A stretch of DNA of 64,000 nt from Wenxinia saemankumensis (GCF_900141735.1 NZ_FQYO01000002.1:434001-498000); one strand, 5' to 3'. Numbered from the stretch's first letter, positions 1-9,689 are shown. The notes: generated from the letters alone by a model not told the origin. Numbers and translations are program-made.

Positions 1-139
1 CTGGTCGGTGGACGAGGGAGAGACGCCGTCCAACGACACGCCCCAGACCGAGCTCGGGGTCGGCACCGATCTGGAAACCGGCGAGACGACGCCCGCCCCC
101 GCCGAGGACGGCCTCGCGCCCGATACCGTGACCGAGTGA
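1..139 (+). CDS. 3' end of an unidentified gene (partial)
   Basis: This is the last part of a gene that begins before the window. The frame that stops with TGA at 137-139 encodes about 45 residues rich in Thr, Glu, Asp, Pro and Gly and ends in APDTVTE, so it is an acidic, low-complexity C-terminal tail. No domain is visible and no function can be given. The stop lies 22 bases before the ATG of the next gene on the same strand, so the two may be cotranscribed. Confidence 0.5.
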   Translation, partial: WSVDEGETPSNDTPQTELGVGTDLETGETTPAPAEDGLAPDTVTE

Positions 140-161
140 TCCGCCTCGCGCGGCATCCGCC

Positions 162-308
162 ATGCCTCGCGTGAGGAAGGCCGATCTGCCGGTCAAGACC
201 TGCCCCGTCTGCGGCCGCCCCTTCACCTGGCGGCGCAAATGGGCGCGGGACTGGGACGAGGTCCGCTATTGTTCGGAACGATGCCGGCGCGGCAAGGCGC
301 GCGGATAG
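162..308 (+). CDS. DUF2256 family small zinc-ribbon-like protein
   Basis: A 48-residue protein. Its core is [18 protein letters not shown] followed by YCSERCR, the layout of the DUF2256 family: two Cys pairs (CPVC and CSERC) that probably bind one zinc ion, with an aromatic and basic segment between them. The family is often found beside photolyase or cryptochrome-like genes, but no such gene is visible here. The biochemical role is not known. The ATG at 162 is the first start in frame, and the gene ends with TAG at 306-308, 58 bases before malate synthase. Confidence 0.8.
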   Translation: MPRVRKADLPVKTCPVCGRPFTWRRKWARDWDEVRYCSERCRRGKARG

Positions 309-366
309 CTTGTCCGCGCCCGCCGCCGCGTTAGGGTGCGCCGGGTCAGAGATGCCGGAGGCCCCC

Positions 367-2493
367 ATGACCGATCGCGCCGACCGCCACGGGCTTTCCG
401 TGGCCCTGCCGCTTCTGCACTTCGTCGAGGAACGGGCGCTGCCCGGAACGGGGGTGGAGGCCGAGACCTTCTGGTCCGGGTTCGCGGCCCTCGTGCGCGA
501 TCTCGCCCCCCGCAATGCCGCGCTGCTGGAGAGGCGCGAGGAATTGCAGGCGCGGATCGACGCGCGGCTCAAGGGCGGCGGGAAAGCGGACGAGGCCTTC
601 CTGCGCGAGATCGGCTACCTCGTCGAGGAGGGGCCGGATTTCGAGATCGCTACCCGGGACGTCGACCCCGAGATCGCGGACATCGCCGGCCCGCAGCTGG
701 TCGTGCCGATCACCAATGCCCGCTTCGCGCTCAACGCCGCCAATGCCCGCTGGGGCTCGCTCTACGACGCGCTCTACGGCACCGACGCACTGGGCGACCT
801 GCCGGCGGGCAAGGGCTACGATGCCGAGCGCGGCGCCCGCGTGATCGCCTGGGCGAAGCGCTTCCTCGACGGGGCGGTGCCGCTCTCCTCGGGGTCGTGG
901 GCCGATGTCACGCGCCTCGCCTGGGAAGACGGGCTGGTGATCGAGGGCGCCGGAGGGCTGGCCGATCCGGGCCAGGTCCTGGGCCATGTCGAGCATGACG
1001 GCTGGGAGATGTTCCTCTTCGAGAACAACGGTCTGAAGCTCGAGATCCTCGTCAATGCCGAGGGCGAGATCGGCCGGACCGACCCCGCCGGCATCGACGC
1101 GGTTCACCTCGAGAGTGCGCTGACGGCCATCATGGATTGCGAGGATTCCGTCGCCTGCGTCGATGCGCGCGACAAGGTGTTGGCCTATTCGAACTGGCTG
1201 GGCCTGATGAAGGGCGACCTCGTCGAGACCTTCCGGAAGGGCGGCGAGACGGTCACCCGCAAGCTGCACGGAGACTTCACCTATACCGCCCCGGACGGGT
1301 CGGACCTGATCGTGAAGTGCCGGTCCCTCATGCTGGTGCGAAATGTCGGCCACCTGATGACCAATCCCGCCATCCTGATGGAGGATGGATCGGAGATCCC
1401 CGAGGGGCTTATGGACGCCGCCCTGACGGTCCTCATCGCCATGCACGACCTGGCGAAGACGCGGGGGCCCCGCAATTCCGAGACCGGGTCGGTCTATGTC
1501 GTGAAGCCCAAGATGCACGGCCCCGAGGAGGTCGCCTTCGCGGTGGAGACGTTCGACCGGGTGGAGGACATGCTCGGCCTGCCGCGGAATACGGTGAAGC
1601 TCGGCATCATGGACGAGGAGCGGCGGACCAGCGCGAACCTCAAGGAATGCATCCGGGCCGCGAAGGACCGGGTCGCCTTCATCAATACCGGCTTCCTCGA
1701 CCGGACGGGCGACGAGATCCATACGAGCATGGAGGCCGGACCGATGATCCCCAAGGGGGAGATGAAGTCGGCGAAATGGATCAAGGCCTACGAGGATCGC
1801 AACGTCGATATCGGCCTCGCCTGCGGATTGCGGGGGCGCGCGCAGATCGGCAAGGGCATGTGGGCCATGCCCGACCGGATGGCGGACATGCTGGAGGCCA
1901 AGATCGGCCATCCAAAAGCGGGCGCCAACTGCGCCTGGGTCCCGTCGCCCACCGCCGCGACGCTGCACGCGACGCATTACCACCGGGTGAACGTCCACGA
2001 GGTGCAGGAGGAGATCGCCAAGGGCGGGCCGCGCGCCTCGCTGTCTGACCTGCTGACGGTGCCGGTCGCGACGGGGCGCAACTTCACCGACGAGGAGGTG
2101 ACGGCCGAGCTCGAGAACAACGCGCAGGGCATCCTCGGTTACGTCGTCCGCTGGATCGATGCCGGGATCGGCTGCTCCAAGGTGCCTGACATCCACGATG
2201 TCGGCCTGATGGAGGATCGCGCGACCTGCCGCATCTCGTCCCAGGGTCTCGCCAACTGGCTGCATCACGGCGTGGTCACCGAGGATCAGGTGATGGCGGC
2301 GATGAAGAAGATGGCCGCCGTGGTCGATCGCCAGAACGCGGGCGATCCCGCCTACGAGAAGATGGCCCCGTCCTTCGACGGCGCGGCCTTCCGGGCGGCC
2401 TGCGACCTGGTCTTCGAGGGGCGAGATCAGCCCTCGGGCTATACCGAGCCGGTCCTGCACCGCCGCCGGCTGGAGAAGAAGGCGGAGGCGTGA
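367..2493 (+). CDS. glcB: malate synthase G
   Basis: Condenses glyoxylate with acetyl-CoA to malate, the second step of glyoxylate use. The 708-residue length fits the monomeric G isoform (about 720). Visible family motifs are [33 protein letters not shown] (arginine that binds glyoxylate), GCSKVPD (reactive cysteine region) and [13 protein letters not shown] (catalytic aspartate). The open frame extends back to 310, but ATG 367 is preferred because GGAGG lies five bases before it and the protein then begins in family fashion. The following gene overlaps by four bases (GTGA). No isocitrate lyase gene is in the window. Confidence 0.96.
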   Translation: MTDRADRHGLSVALPLLHFVEERALPGTGVEAETFWSGFAALVRDLAPRNAALLERREELQARIDARLKGGGKADEAFLREIGYLVEEGPDFEIATRDVDPEIADIAGPQLVVPITNARFALNAANARWGSLYDALYGTDALGDLPAGKGYDAERGARVIAWAKRFLDGAVPLSSGSWADVTRLAWEDGLVIEGAGGLADPGQVLGHVEHDGWEMFLFENNGLKLEILVNAEGEIGRTDPAGIDAVHLESALTAIMDCEDSVACVDARDKVLAYSNWLGLMKGDLVETFRKGGETVTRKLHGDFTYTAPDGSDLIVKCRSLMLVRNVGHLMTNPAILMEDGSEIPEGLMDAALTVLIAMHDLAKTRGPRNSETGSVYVVKPKMHGPEEVAFAVETFDRVEDMLGLPRNTVKLGIMDEERRTSANLKECIRAAKDRVAFINTGFLDRTGDEIHTSMEAGPMIPKGEMKSAKWIKAYEDRNVDIGLACGLRGRAQIGKGMWAMPDRMADMLEAKIGHPKAGANCAWVPSPTAATLHATHYHRVNVHEVQEEIAKGGPRASLSDLLTVPVATGRNFTDEEVTAELENNAQGILGYVVRWIDAGIGCSKVPDIHDVGLMEDRATCRISSQGLANWLHHGVVTEDQVMAAMKKMAAVVDRQNAGDPAYEKMAPSFDGAAFRAACDLVFEGRDQPSGYTEPVLHRRRLEKKAEA

Positions 2494-2954
2494 GCGCGGC
2501 CGGACATCTGCGGGGCTTTCCCGACCTGCCGCCGGTCTGGGCGCTGGGGACGCTCGCCCTCCAGTGGGCGCTGGCGCGCTGGCTGCCGGTCGTCCGGTTG
2601 GAGGCGCCCTCCGCCGCGCTTGCCGGCTGGCTTTTCGTCGCGCTCGGCCTCGCGCTGATCCTGTGGTCCGCGCTCTGGTTCCGCCGGCAGGCCACGCCGA
2701 TCATGCCGCGCGAGACCCCGCGCCGGCTGATCGCGGCGGGGCCGTTCCGGCTGAACCGCAACCCGATCTATACCGGCATGGCGCTGGCCCTGGCCGGGAC
2801 GGGCCTGCTTCTCGGGGCGCTGGGCGCGATCCTCGCCGTCCTGCCCTTCCTCTGGATCATCGACCGGCGCTTCGTCCGGGGCGAGGAGGCGGGCCTGCGC
2901 GCCGCCTTCGGCGCCGAGGCCGAGCGCTACATCGCTCAGACCCGCCGCTGGTAA
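2490..2954 (+). CDS. isoprenylcysteine carboxyl methyltransferase / PEMT-like membrane protein
   Basis: A 154-residue integral membrane protein with about four hydrophobic segments. The C-terminal half carries [19 protein letters not shown] and later [16 protein letters not shown], the pattern of the ICMT/phospholipid N-methyltransferase superfamily that binds S-adenosylmethionine at the membrane. The substrate cannot be deduced. The GTG start overlaps the malate synthase stop codon, so translation is probably coupled. A GlcG-type gene follows after 11 bases, and the three genes look like one transcript. Confidence 0.8.
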   Translation: MSAAGHLRGFPDLPPVWALGTLALQWALARWLPVVRLEAPSAALAGWLFVALGLALILWSALWFRRQATPIMPRETPRRLIAAGPFRLNRNPIYTGMALALAGTGLLLGALGAILAVLPFLWIIDRRFVRGEEAGLRAAFGAEAERYIAQTRRW

Positions 2955-2965
2955 AGGAGAAACCG

Positions 2966-3385
2966 ATGCCGACGCTCGACCAGGCCCGCACCATCATCGA
3001 AGCCACCCGCGCCGAGGGGCGCAGGATGGGCCTCAAGCCCCTCTCCGTCATCGTGCTCGACGCGGGCGGCCACGTCCTCGCCTTCGAGCGCGAGGACGGC
3101 GCCTCTCCGGGGCGGTTCCAGATCGCGCTGGGCAAGGCCTATGGCGCGGTGATGCTGGGCATGGGCGGTGCGGCGCAGATGAAGCGGGCCGAGGACCAGG
3201 CCTATTTCATGGCGGCGATGAACGGCGCCTTCGGCGGGCGCGTCGTCCCGGTCCCGGGCGGGGTGCTGATCCGGCAGGACGGGGTCGTGACCGGCGCGGT
3301 CGGGGTCACCGGCGACACGTCCGACAACGATGCCGCGGCGGCGATGGCCGGGATCGCGGCGGCGGGGCTGACGGGCGAGGCCTGA
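2966..3385 (+). CDS. GlcG/HbpS family (DUF336) protein
   Basis: A 139-residue protein of the GlcG/HbpS family. The N-terminus (LDQARTIIEATRAEGRRMG) and the segments VIVLDAGGHVLAFERED and PGGVLIRQDGVVTGAVGVTG are typical. Some members bind haem, and in enteric bacteria glcG lies in the glycolate operon. Its position two genes after malate synthase G fits a link with glycolate/glyoxylate metabolism, but the exact role of the family is not settled. AAAGGAGA seven bases before ATG 2966 is a strong ribosome binding site. A GC-rich palindrome follows the stop. Confidence 0.85.
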   Translation: MPTLDQARTIIEATRAEGRRMGLKPLSVIVLDAGGHVLAFEREDGASPGRFQIALGKAYGAVMLGMGGAAQMKRAEDQAYFMAAMNGAFGGRVVPVPGGVLIRQDGVVTGAVGVTGDTSDNDAAAAMAGIAAAGLTGEA

Positions 3386-3405
3386 CCGCAGAAGGCTGAC
3401 CGGCA

Positions 3406-3419
3406 GGGGCCGCGGCCCC
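3406..3419. terminator. GC-rich palindrome between convergent genes
   Basis: GGGGCCGCGGCCCC is a perfect palindrome in the 41-base gap between the GlcG-type gene and the convergent hydrolase gene. It could act as a transcription stop for both strands, but there is no T-run on either side, so intrinsic termination is uncertain. Confidence 0.35.
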
Positions 3420-3426
3420 CCGCATC

Positions 3427-4377
3427 TCAGCGGAAATGGGCTTCGATCCCGTCCAGCACGGGATCCCGGATCTCGGCCCGCTCCATCAGGATCTCGTGTC
3501 GGCCGCCCTCGACCACGGTCAGCGCGCCGCCGGGCCACCGTCCCATCCGGTCGTGGATGCGGCCCGGATCGACGATCCTCTCGTCCGTGCCCAGCCAGCA
3601 GCGCGCCCGAACCGGCGGCGAGGGGCGGCGCGACAGGCCCCGCATCTCGACCAGCGCCTCGTTCAGCCAGCGCAGCGACGGGCCGCCCAGGGCGAGGTCC
3701 GGATGGGCGGTGATCTGGCGTCCGAGCCGGTCCCATTGCGCCCGGTCGGTGGTCAGCGTGTTGTCCTCGAAGCCGGTCTTCAGCACGTAGGGATGCGGCG
3801 CCTGCGCCGGCGCCATCCGGCCCGACAGGCCGAGCGGCCGGGCGAGGGTCGACAGCCCCCAGGCGGCGGCGCGCATCGCGCCGGTCAGCGCGATCCCCCA
3901 CATTGGGGCCGAGAAGACCGCCGCCCGGACCGGCAGCCCCTCGATCAGGGCGCGCAGGCCGATGCATCCGCCCATCGAATGGGCGATCAAGTAGAACGGC
4001 TCCGGCAGGGCCCTGGCCCGCGCGAAGGCGAGAAGCGCTGCCACGTCGCGCTGGTAGTCGCGGAAGGTCACGACATGGCCGAGATCGCGCTGCGGGTGCA
4101 TCCGCCCGGCGAGGCCCTGGCCGCGCCAGTCGACCGTGGCGAAGGCGAAGCCGCGCGCGGTCAGATCGCCGGCGAGCGCGCCGTATTTCTCGATGTATTC
4201 GGTCCGGCCCGGGAACATCAGCACCGTGCCGCGCGGGCTGGCCGCTCCGCCCCAGGCGGCGGCGCGGATCCGCACGCCGTCATCCGTGTCCAGCCAGGCC
4301 GCGACGCCCCCGGCGGGGGCGCCGGAGACGTCGTCGTGAAGAGGGGCCGGTCCGGTCTGCGCGGCGGGTCCGGTCAC
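3427..4377 (-). CDS. alpha/beta hydrolase, lysophospholipase-like (PldB family)
   Basis: A 316-residue alpha/beta hydrolase. The motifs are FPGRTEYIEKYG (oxyanion region), VDWRGQGLAGR, the nucleophile elbow IAHSMGG, an acid in GTDERIVDPGRI and a histidine in GGRHEILME. This arrangement matches the PldB/monoacylglycerol-lipase-like family, which cleaves acyl esters of lysophospholipids or monoglycerides. The frame is open far upstream, but GTG 4377 is chosen because it lies eight bases after the stop of the SCP2 gene. That close spacing suggests translational coupling and a shared lipid role. Confidence 0.87.
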   Translation of the reverse strand: MTGPAAQTGPAPLHDDVSGAPAGGVAAWLDTDDGVRIRAAAWGGAASPRGTVLMFPGRTEYIEKYGALAGDLTARGFAFATVDWRGQGLAGRMHPQRDLGHVVTFRDYQRDVAALLAFARARALPEPFYLIAHSMGGCIGLRALIEGLPVRAAVFSAPMWGIALTGAMRAAAWGLSTLARPLGLSGRMAPAQAPHPYVLKTGFEDNTLTTDRAQWDRLGRQITAHPDLALGGPSLRWLNEALVEMRGLSRRPSPPVRARCWLGTDERIVDPGRIHDRMGRWPGGALTVVEGGRHEILMERAEIRDPVLDGIEAHFR

Positions 4378-4385
4378 GGGCGGCT

Positions 4386-4676
4386 TCAGCTCAGCACGCC
4401 GGCCAGCTTCATCGCCTGGCCCATGTCGCCGTCGACCTTGAGCTGGCCCTGCATGAAGGCGGCGGTCGCGTCCTTTTCGCCGTCGAGGATCGCCCTGAAG
4501 GTCTCGGCATCGGCGGTGAGCGTCACGTCCGCCTCGCCCTCGCCCGCGCGCGCGCCGGACTGGTCGAGCAGGATCGTACCCTCGTCCTCGATCACGAACT
4601 TGGCGTTGCCGTCGAAGCCCTCGCCGCCGAGCTTGGCGTTGAGCCGGGTCACGGCCTCGGTGATGGTCTCGCTCAT
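4386..4676 (-). CDS. SCP2 sterol-binding domain protein
   Basis: A 96-residue single-domain SCP2 protein. The features are the N-terminal helix (ETITEAVTRLNAKL), FVIEDEGTILLDQSG, ADVTLTADAETFRAIL and the C-terminal GQLKVDGDMGQAMKLAGVL. Proteins of this family bind lipids or fatty acyl groups in a hydrophobic tunnel; the bacterial ligand is unknown. ATG 4676 is preferred over the upstream ATG at 4733 because AGGAGAGAGAG lies directly before it. It precedes a lysophospholipase-like gene, so the pair may handle membrane lipids. Confidence 0.88.
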   Translation of the reverse strand: MSETITEAVTRLNAKLGGEGFDGNAKFVIEDEGTILLDQSGARAGEGEADVTLTADAETFRAILDGEKDATAAFMQGQLKVDGDMGQAMKLAGVLS

Positions 4677-4765
4677 TCTCTCTCTCCTGCTGTCCGTCAT
4701 GTGATCGGCGCCGCGTGCGCTTCGGCTTGTCACGGGGGCGCCGGGTCTGGTCTACCTTGCAGGGT

Positions 4766-5419
4766 ATGACCTTCCGCATCCCCTCGATCAAATCTGCCGT
4801 GACGGCACTGGCTGCCGCGACCGGGTTTTCCGCGCCGCTCGCCGCGCAGGACATGCTGCCCGAGGCCGCGCCCACGCTGCCCGCGCCGGTGCCGCTGCCC
4901 GAGGACGCCCCCGAGGCCGCGCCCGGCGACGCGGCCGGGGCCGAGGCGCGGGTCGACGAGCTGCTCGCCCAGCTGGCCGAGGCGCCGGAGGGGCTGGACG
5001 CGCGGATCGTGCAGCGGATCTTCCTCGAATGGTCGCGCAGCGGCTCGCCCACCGTGGACCTGCTGCTCTCGCGCGGGCAGGACGCGATGGAGGCGGGCGA
5101 CCCCGTCCGCGCGGCCGAGCACTTCACTGCCGCCATCGACTACGCGCCCGACTTCGCCGAGGCCTATTACGGGCGGGCGACCGCCTATTACACGTCGGGC
5201 CTGATCGGGCCCGCCATCGACGACCTGCGCCAGACGCTCGTCCTCAACCCCCGGCATTTCCTCGCCATGCAGGGCTTCGCCGTCCTGCTGCAGGAGCTGG
5301 GCCGCGAGGAGGACGCGCTGGAGCTGTTCTCGCGCGTGCACGAGATGCATCCGGCCAATGCCGAGGTGACCTACATGGTCGAGCAGCTCGAACAGCGCTT
5401 CGGCGGCCAGCCGCTCTGA
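4766..5419 (+). CDS. exported tetratricopeptide repeat protein
   Basis: A 217-residue protein with a signal peptide (hydrophobic stretch SAVTALAAATGFSAPLAAQ, likely cleavage after AAQ), then a Pro/Ala/Glu-rich linker and at least three TPR units: SRGQDAMEAGDPVRAAEHF, AEAYYGRATAYYTSGL and ALELFSRVHEMHPANAEVTY. TPRs bind other proteins, so a periplasmic scaffold role is likely. The frame is open to 4715, but ATG 4766 gives a clean signal peptide. The gene diverges from the SCP2 gene across about 90 bases that must hold both promoters. Confidence 0.82.
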   Translation: MTFRIPSIKSAVTALAAATGFSAPLAAQDMLPEAAPTLPAPVPLPEDAPEAAPGDAAGAEARVDELLAQLAEAPEGLDARIVQRIFLEWSRSGSPTVDLLLSRGQDAMEAGDPVRAAEHFTAAIDYAPDFAEAYYGRATAYYTSGLIGPAIDDLRQTLVLNPRHFLAMQGFAVLLQELGREEDALELFSRVHEMHPANAEVTYMVEQLEQRFGGQPL

Positions 5420-5538
5420 CAGTCCCCCCGGCAGGTCCCTGACGGCTCTCTTGCGGGGCGATCCGGGGGGCGCCCAGGTTGCGTTCGGGCGCGCAGCCGC
5501 TATCTCTGACCCAGCAGCAGCGCAGGGACGCGATCCCC

Positions 5539-8500
5539 ATGGCCCATGACGGGCGGATCCTCGCGGTCCTCGGCCCCACCAATACCGGCAAGACGCATTA
5601 CGCGATCGAGCGCATGCTCGCTCATCGCTCGGGCGTGATCGGTCTGCCGCTGCGCCTGCTCGCCCGCGAGGTCTACGACCGCATCGTCGCCGCGCGCGGC
5701 CCGTCGGTCGTCGCGCTGGTGACGGGCGAGGAGCGGATCGTGCCGACCCGCGCGCAGTACTGGGTCTGCACCGTCGAGGCGATGCCCGAGGGGATGGGCT
5801 GCGATTTCCTCGCCGTCGACGAGATCCAGCTCTGCGCCGATCCCGAACGGGGGCATGTCTTCACCGACCGTCTGCTGAACGCGCGCGGCCGGCTCGAGAC
5901 GATCTTCATGGGGGCCGAGACGATGCGCGGCGCCATCGCGGCGCTGGTGCCCGGCGTGCAGTTCAGCCGGCGCGAGCGGTTCTCGACCCTGACCTATACC
6001 GGCGCGAGAAAGCTGAGCCGGATGCCCGAGCGATCGGCCATCGTGGGGTTCAGCGTCGACAATTGCTACGCCATCGCCGAGCTGCTGCGCCGGACGAAGG
6101 GCGGGGCGGCGGTGGTGATGGGGGCGCTCAGCCCCCGCACGCGCAACGCGCAGGTCGCGATGTACCAGCGGGGCGAGGTCGACTACCTCGTCGCGACGGA
6201 CGCGATCGGGATGGGGCTCAACCTCGACATCGAGCACGTCGCCTTCTCGGCGGTGGAGAAGTTCGACGGACGCCGCTGGCGGCATCTCGACGCGGGCGAG
6301 CTGGCGCAGATCGCGGGCCGGGCCGGGCGGCACATGAAGGCCGGCTCCTTCGGCACGACGGGCGAGGCGCCCGCGCTGGAGGACGAGGTGATCCAGGCGA
6401 TCGAGAACCATGCATTCCGCCCCGTGCAGAAGCTGCAATGGCGCAATGCCCGCCTGCGCTTCGGCTCGATCAGGGCGCTGATCGCCAGCCTCGAGGAGCG
6501 GACGGACAATCCCTGGCTCACCCGCGTGCGCGACGCCGACGACGTCACCGCGCTCAAGACGCTGGCCGAGGATGCCGAGGTGCAGGCCCGCGCGAGCGAC
6601 GGCCATTCGGTGCACCTGCTCTGGGACGTGTGCCGGGTGCCCGACTTCCGCGGCATCTCGAAGGGCGAGCATGCGGCGCTGCTGCGCCGCATCTTCTGCG
6701 ACCTGCACCAGCACGGCCATGTCGAGCGCGCGTGGTTCGCCGCCCAGGTGGAGCGGATCGATCGCACTGACGGCGACATCGACACGTTGTCGAAACGGCT
6801 GGCCTACATCCGCACCTGGACCTACGTCGCACAGCGCAAGCACTGGGTGCAGGACGAAGAGCATTGGCGGGCCGAGACCCGCAGGGTAGAAGACCGATTG
6901 TCGGACGCGCTGCATGCCGCGCTGACACAGGCATTCGTGGACCGGCGGACGAGCGTGCTCGCCCGGCGGCTCAAGCAGAGGGAGAGCCTTGTGGCCGAGG
7001 TGACAGACAAGGGCGAGGTGAGCGTGGATGGCGAGCTGCTGGGGCGGCTCGAGGGGTTCCGCTTCCGCGCCGACAAGACCGCGAGCCCGGACGAGGCGAG
7101 GACCGTCGCCCGCGCCGCGCGCGAGGCGCTGGCGCCGCAGTTCACCCTGCGCGCCGACCGGTTCTACAACGCGCCCGACACCGAGATCGACGTGACCGAG
7201 CAGGGGGGCCTGATGTGGGGCTCCGACGCGGTCGGCAAGCTGGTGGCGGGGGCCGATCCGCTGAAACCCGAGGCGAAGGCCTTCGTCGACGAGGAGGCGG
7301 GCGAGGAGGTCGCGAAGAAGGTGCAGCGCCGGCTGCAGCATTTCGTCGACCGCCGCGTCGCCGCCACGCAGGAGCCGCTGATCGCGCTGTCCAGGGACGA
7401 GACGCTGACGGGGCAGGCCAAGGGCTTTGCCTACCGCATGGTCGAGAATTTCGGCATCATCCCGCGCGGCGAGGTCGCCGACGAGGTCAAATCGCTGGGG
7501 CAGGAGGACCGCGCCGCCCTGCGCAAGCACGGCATCCGGTTCGGCCAGTTCACGATCTTCATGCCCGCGCTGCTCAAGCCCGCGCCGACCCGGATCCGGC
7601 TGCTGCTCTGGGGGCTGTCCAAGGGACTGGACGAGTTCCCCGAGAGCCCGCCGCCGGGCCTCGTCACCGTGCCGGCCGCGCAGGGCGTGCCGGCGGGCTA
7701 TTTCGCGATGGCCGGCTACCGCGCCGCGGGCGAGCGGGCGGTCCGTCTCGACATGCTGGAGCGGCTCGCCGACATGCTGCGCGACCGCGATTCGCGCGGT
7801 GGGTTCGAGGCCAATCCCGACATGCTCTCGATCACGGGCCTGTCGCTGGAGCAGTTCGCCGTCCTGATGGAGGGGCTGGGCTACCGGGCCGAGAAGGGCG
7901 AGCGTCCCAAGGTGAAGCCCGCCGCCGCCGGTCCGCAGCCGGACCAGCCCGGGCCCGACGTTCCGGCACCGGGACCGACCCCGGACGCGCCGCAGACGCC
8001 CGAGGAGACGCCGCAGCCCGACCTGCCCGAGGCGCCGCCGCAGACTCCGGACACGCCCGACGTGCCGGTGCCGGACCCCACGCCGACCGAGCCGGACCTG
8101 CCGGGCGATCCGGATCCCGCGCCGGGGCCGGACGTGCCTGCCCCGGACCCGTCGCCGACCGCACCCGACATACCCTCCGAGACGCCGCCGGAGCCGCCGG
8201 TCGAGGCGCCGGGCGATACCCCGACAGAGATGCCGCCGCCGGGCGGCCCGTCGGAACTGCCCGGGCAGATGCCGGGCGCTCCGACGATGGAGGACGGAAC
8301 CGAGGCGATCGGCGGCCGCTCCGCGCCCGTCACGTCGGAGATGCGGGCCGACGAGCTCGCCGATGCGGGCGCCGATGCCGGGACCGAGGTGCGGGCCGAT
8401 GTCCCGAACGAGTTTCCGGAGGCCGCCGCCCCGGCGGAGACCGAGATCTTCTACACCTTCACCTGGGCCGGCCGGGGGAGGCAACAGCGCGGTGCCCCGC

Positions 8501-8787
8501 GCGGCGAGCGCCAGGGTCAGGGCGCGGCTCAGGGCAAGGGCCAACGCCGCGGCGCGCGCCAGGACCAGGGACACCAGGGACAGGGCCGCGAGCGCGGGGC
8601 GAAGGGGCAGGGGCCGCGCGACGGCCGCGACGGCCCGAACCGCGCCAAGGGGCCGAAGGGCAAACGCGGCGGCCCCAAGGGCGACCGGGCGCCGCAGACC
8701 TACGATTCGCGCCCGCCCCGCAAGGAGAAGCAGGTCGATCCGGACAACCCCTTCGCCGCCGCGCTGGCGGGCTTCAAGGCCAAGTGA
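5539..8787 (+). CDS. SUV3-like ATP-dependent RNA helicase with long C-terminal tail
   Basis: A 1082-residue superfamily 2 helicase of the SUV3 type, known from mitochondria and alphaproteobacteria, where it is linked with RNA turnover. Walker A GPTNTGKT is at residues 12-19, DEIQ (Walker B) at 94-97, then ATDAIGMGLNLDIEHVAF (motif V) and QIAGRAGRH (motif VI). The core and all-helical part reach about residue 780. Residues about 790-930 are a Pro/Asp/Glu/Thr-rich linker, and from about 977 there is a Gly/Gln/Arg/Lys-rich tail (for example GQGAAQGKGQRRGARQDQG) that probably binds RNA. The ATG at 5539 is chosen because Walker A then lies near the N-terminus, as usual in the family. The next gene overlaps by four bases. 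Confidence 0.9.
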   Translation: MAHDGRILAVLGPTNTGKTHYAIERMLAHRSGVIGLPLRLLAREVYDRIVAARGPSVVALVTGEERIVPTRAQYWVCTVEAMPEGMGCDFLAVDEIQLCADPERGHVFTDRLLNARGRLETIFMGAETMRGAIAALVPGVQFSRRERFSTLTYTGARKLSRMPERSAIVGFSVDNCYAIAELLRRTKGGAAVVMGALSPRTRNAQVAMYQRGEVDYLVATDAIGMGLNLDIEHVAFSAVEKFDGRRWRHLDAGELAQIAGRAGRHMKAGSFGTTGEAPALEDEVIQAIENHAFRPVQKLQWRNARLRFGSIRALIASLEERTDNPWLTRVRDADDVTALKTLAEDAEVQARASDGHSVHLLWDVCRVPDFRGISKGEHAALLRRIFCDLHQHGHVERAWFAAQVERIDRTDGDIDTLSKRLAYIRTWTYVAQRKHWVQDEEHWRAETRRVEDRLSDALHAALTQAFVDRRTSVLARRLKQRESLVAEVTDKGEVSVDGELLGRLEGFRFRADKTASPDEARTVARAAREALAPQFTLRADRFYNAPDTEIDVTEQGGLMWGSDAVGKLVAGADPLKPEAKAFVDEEAGEEVAKKVQRRLQHFVDRRVAATQEPLIALSRDETLTGQAKGFAYRMVENFGIIPRGEVADEVKSLGQEDRAALRKHGIRFGQFTIFMPALLKPAPTRIRLLLWGLSKGLDEFPESPPPGLVTVPAAQGVPAGYFAMAGYRAAGERAVRLDMLERLADMLRDRDSRGGFEANPDMLSITGLSLEQFAVLMEGLGYRAEKGERPKVKPAAAGPQPDQPGPDVPAPGPTPDAPQTPEETPQPDLPEAPPQTPDTPDVPVPDPTPTEPDLPGDPDPAPGPDVPAPDPSPTAPDIPSETPPEPPVEAPGDTPTEMPPPGGPSELPGQMPGAPTMEDGTEAIGGRSAPVTSEMRADELADAGADAGTEVRADVPNEFPEAAAPAETEIFYTFTWAGRGRQQRGAPRGERQGQGAAQGKGQRRGARQDQGHQGQGRERGAKGQGPRDGRDGPNRAKGPKGKRGGPKGDRAPQTYDSRPPRKEKQVDPDNPFAAALAGFKAK

Positions 8788-9164
8788 CGGAATCCGCCGC
8801 CCCGCAATTGCGGATCGACAAGTGGCTGTGGCAGGCGCGGTTCTTCAAGACGCGCAGCCTCGCCGCGAAGGTGGTGGCCGAGAAGGGCGTGCGGATCGAC
8901 GGGCAGAAGGTGACGAAACCCTCGGCCGGGGTGCGACCCGGCGCGATGCTGACCTTCCCGCAGGCCGAGCGGATCCGCGTGGTGAAGGTGCTGGCCCTGG
9001 GCGAGCGGCGCGGTCCCGCGCCCGAGGCGCAGGCCCTCTACGAGGACCATTCCGCCCCGCCGCCGCCGCGCGACCCCGCCGCGCCGGTCCGCGAGGCCGG
9101 AGGCCGCCCGACGAAGAAGGACCGCCGCGCCCTCGACAATCTCGACGATTTGAGCGGACCCTGA
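8784..9164 (+). CDS. RNA-binding S4 domain protein (HslR-like)
   Basis: A 126-residue protein with an S4 domain at its N-terminus: LRIDKWLWQARFFKTRSLA followed by VRIDGQKVTKPSAGVRPG. This resembles Hsp15/HslR, which binds stalled 50S subunits that carry nascent chains. The C-terminal third is basic and Pro-rich (GRPTKKDRRALDNL). The GTG start overlaps the stop of the SUV3-like helicase gene (GTGA), so the two are likely coupled, which fits a joint role in ribosome or RNA quality control. Confidence 0.87.
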   Translation: MTESAAPQLRIDKWLWQARFFKTRSLAAKVVAEKGVRIDGQKVTKPSAGVRPGAMLTFPQAERIRVVKVLALGERRGPAPEAQALYEDHSAPPPPRDPAAPVREAGGRPTKKDRRALDNLDDLSGP

Positions 9165-9258
9165 GGCCGACGCCGGGGGCGATTTCCCCCGCCCCCGCCT
9201 TGAAGCCCCCCGCGCCCGGGTCTAGACCGCCCCCCGGACCAACGCCCGCGAGACCCCC

Positions 9259-9594
9259 ATGACCTACATCGTCAACGACAGCTGCATCGCCTGCAAGTAC
9301 ACCGACTGCGTCGAGGTCTGCCCCGTGGACTGCTTCTACGAGGGGGAGAACATGCTGGTGATCCACCCCGACGAATGCATCGATTGCGGCGTGTGCGAGC
9401 CCGAATGCCCTGCCGACGCCATCCGGCCCGATACCGAGCCGGACATGGAGAAATGGGTCGAGTTCAACCGCAAGTATTCCGAGATGTGGCCGGTCATCGT
9501 GACCAAGAAGGATCCGCTGCCGAACGCCGACGAGATGGACGGCAAGGAAGGCAAGATGGAGCTCTTCTCGGAAAAGCCGGGCGAGGGCGGCTGA
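9259..9594 (+). CDS. fdxA: ferredoxin FdxA, 7Fe type
   Basis: A 111-residue 7Fe ferredoxin with a [3Fe-4S] and a [4Fe-4S] cluster. The N-terminal cluster motif [20 protein letters not shown] and the second motif [16 protein letters not shown] hold the cysteines. A C-terminal extension (about residues 58-111) is usual for FdxA of alphaproteobacteria. It is a soluble electron carrier; the partner is not shown by the context. It lies 94 bases after the S4 protein gene and is followed by a terminator hairpin. Confidence 0.95.
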   Translation: MTYIVNDSCIACKYTDCVEVCPVDCFYEGENMLVIHPDECIDCGVCEPECPADAIRPDTEPDMEKWVEFNRKYSEMWPVIVTKKDPLPNADEMDGKEGKMELFSEKPGEGG

Positions 9595-9663
9595 GCCGCC
9601 TCCGCCGGTTCCCCCTCCGGCCGGGCCGAGCAGCCTGGACGGGGCCCAGACCATGCGTCAAGT

Positions 9664-9689
9664 CTCCACCCTTCCGTGGGGGCGTTTTT
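9664..9689 (+). terminator. intrinsic terminator after fdxA
   Basis: A six-pair stem (CTCCAC with GTGGGG, one T-G pair) encloses the loop CCTTCC and is followed by GCGTTTTT. It lies 70 bases after the fdxA stop and just before a possible -10 element of carD (TATGGT, 9695-9700). Confidence 0.65.

Noticed and set aside
346-2460. 704-codon open frame on the minus strand opposite malate synthase
   Set aside because: It is a GC-driven shadow of glcB: composition is His/Arg/Asp-rich, there is no ribosome binding site and no family resemblance.
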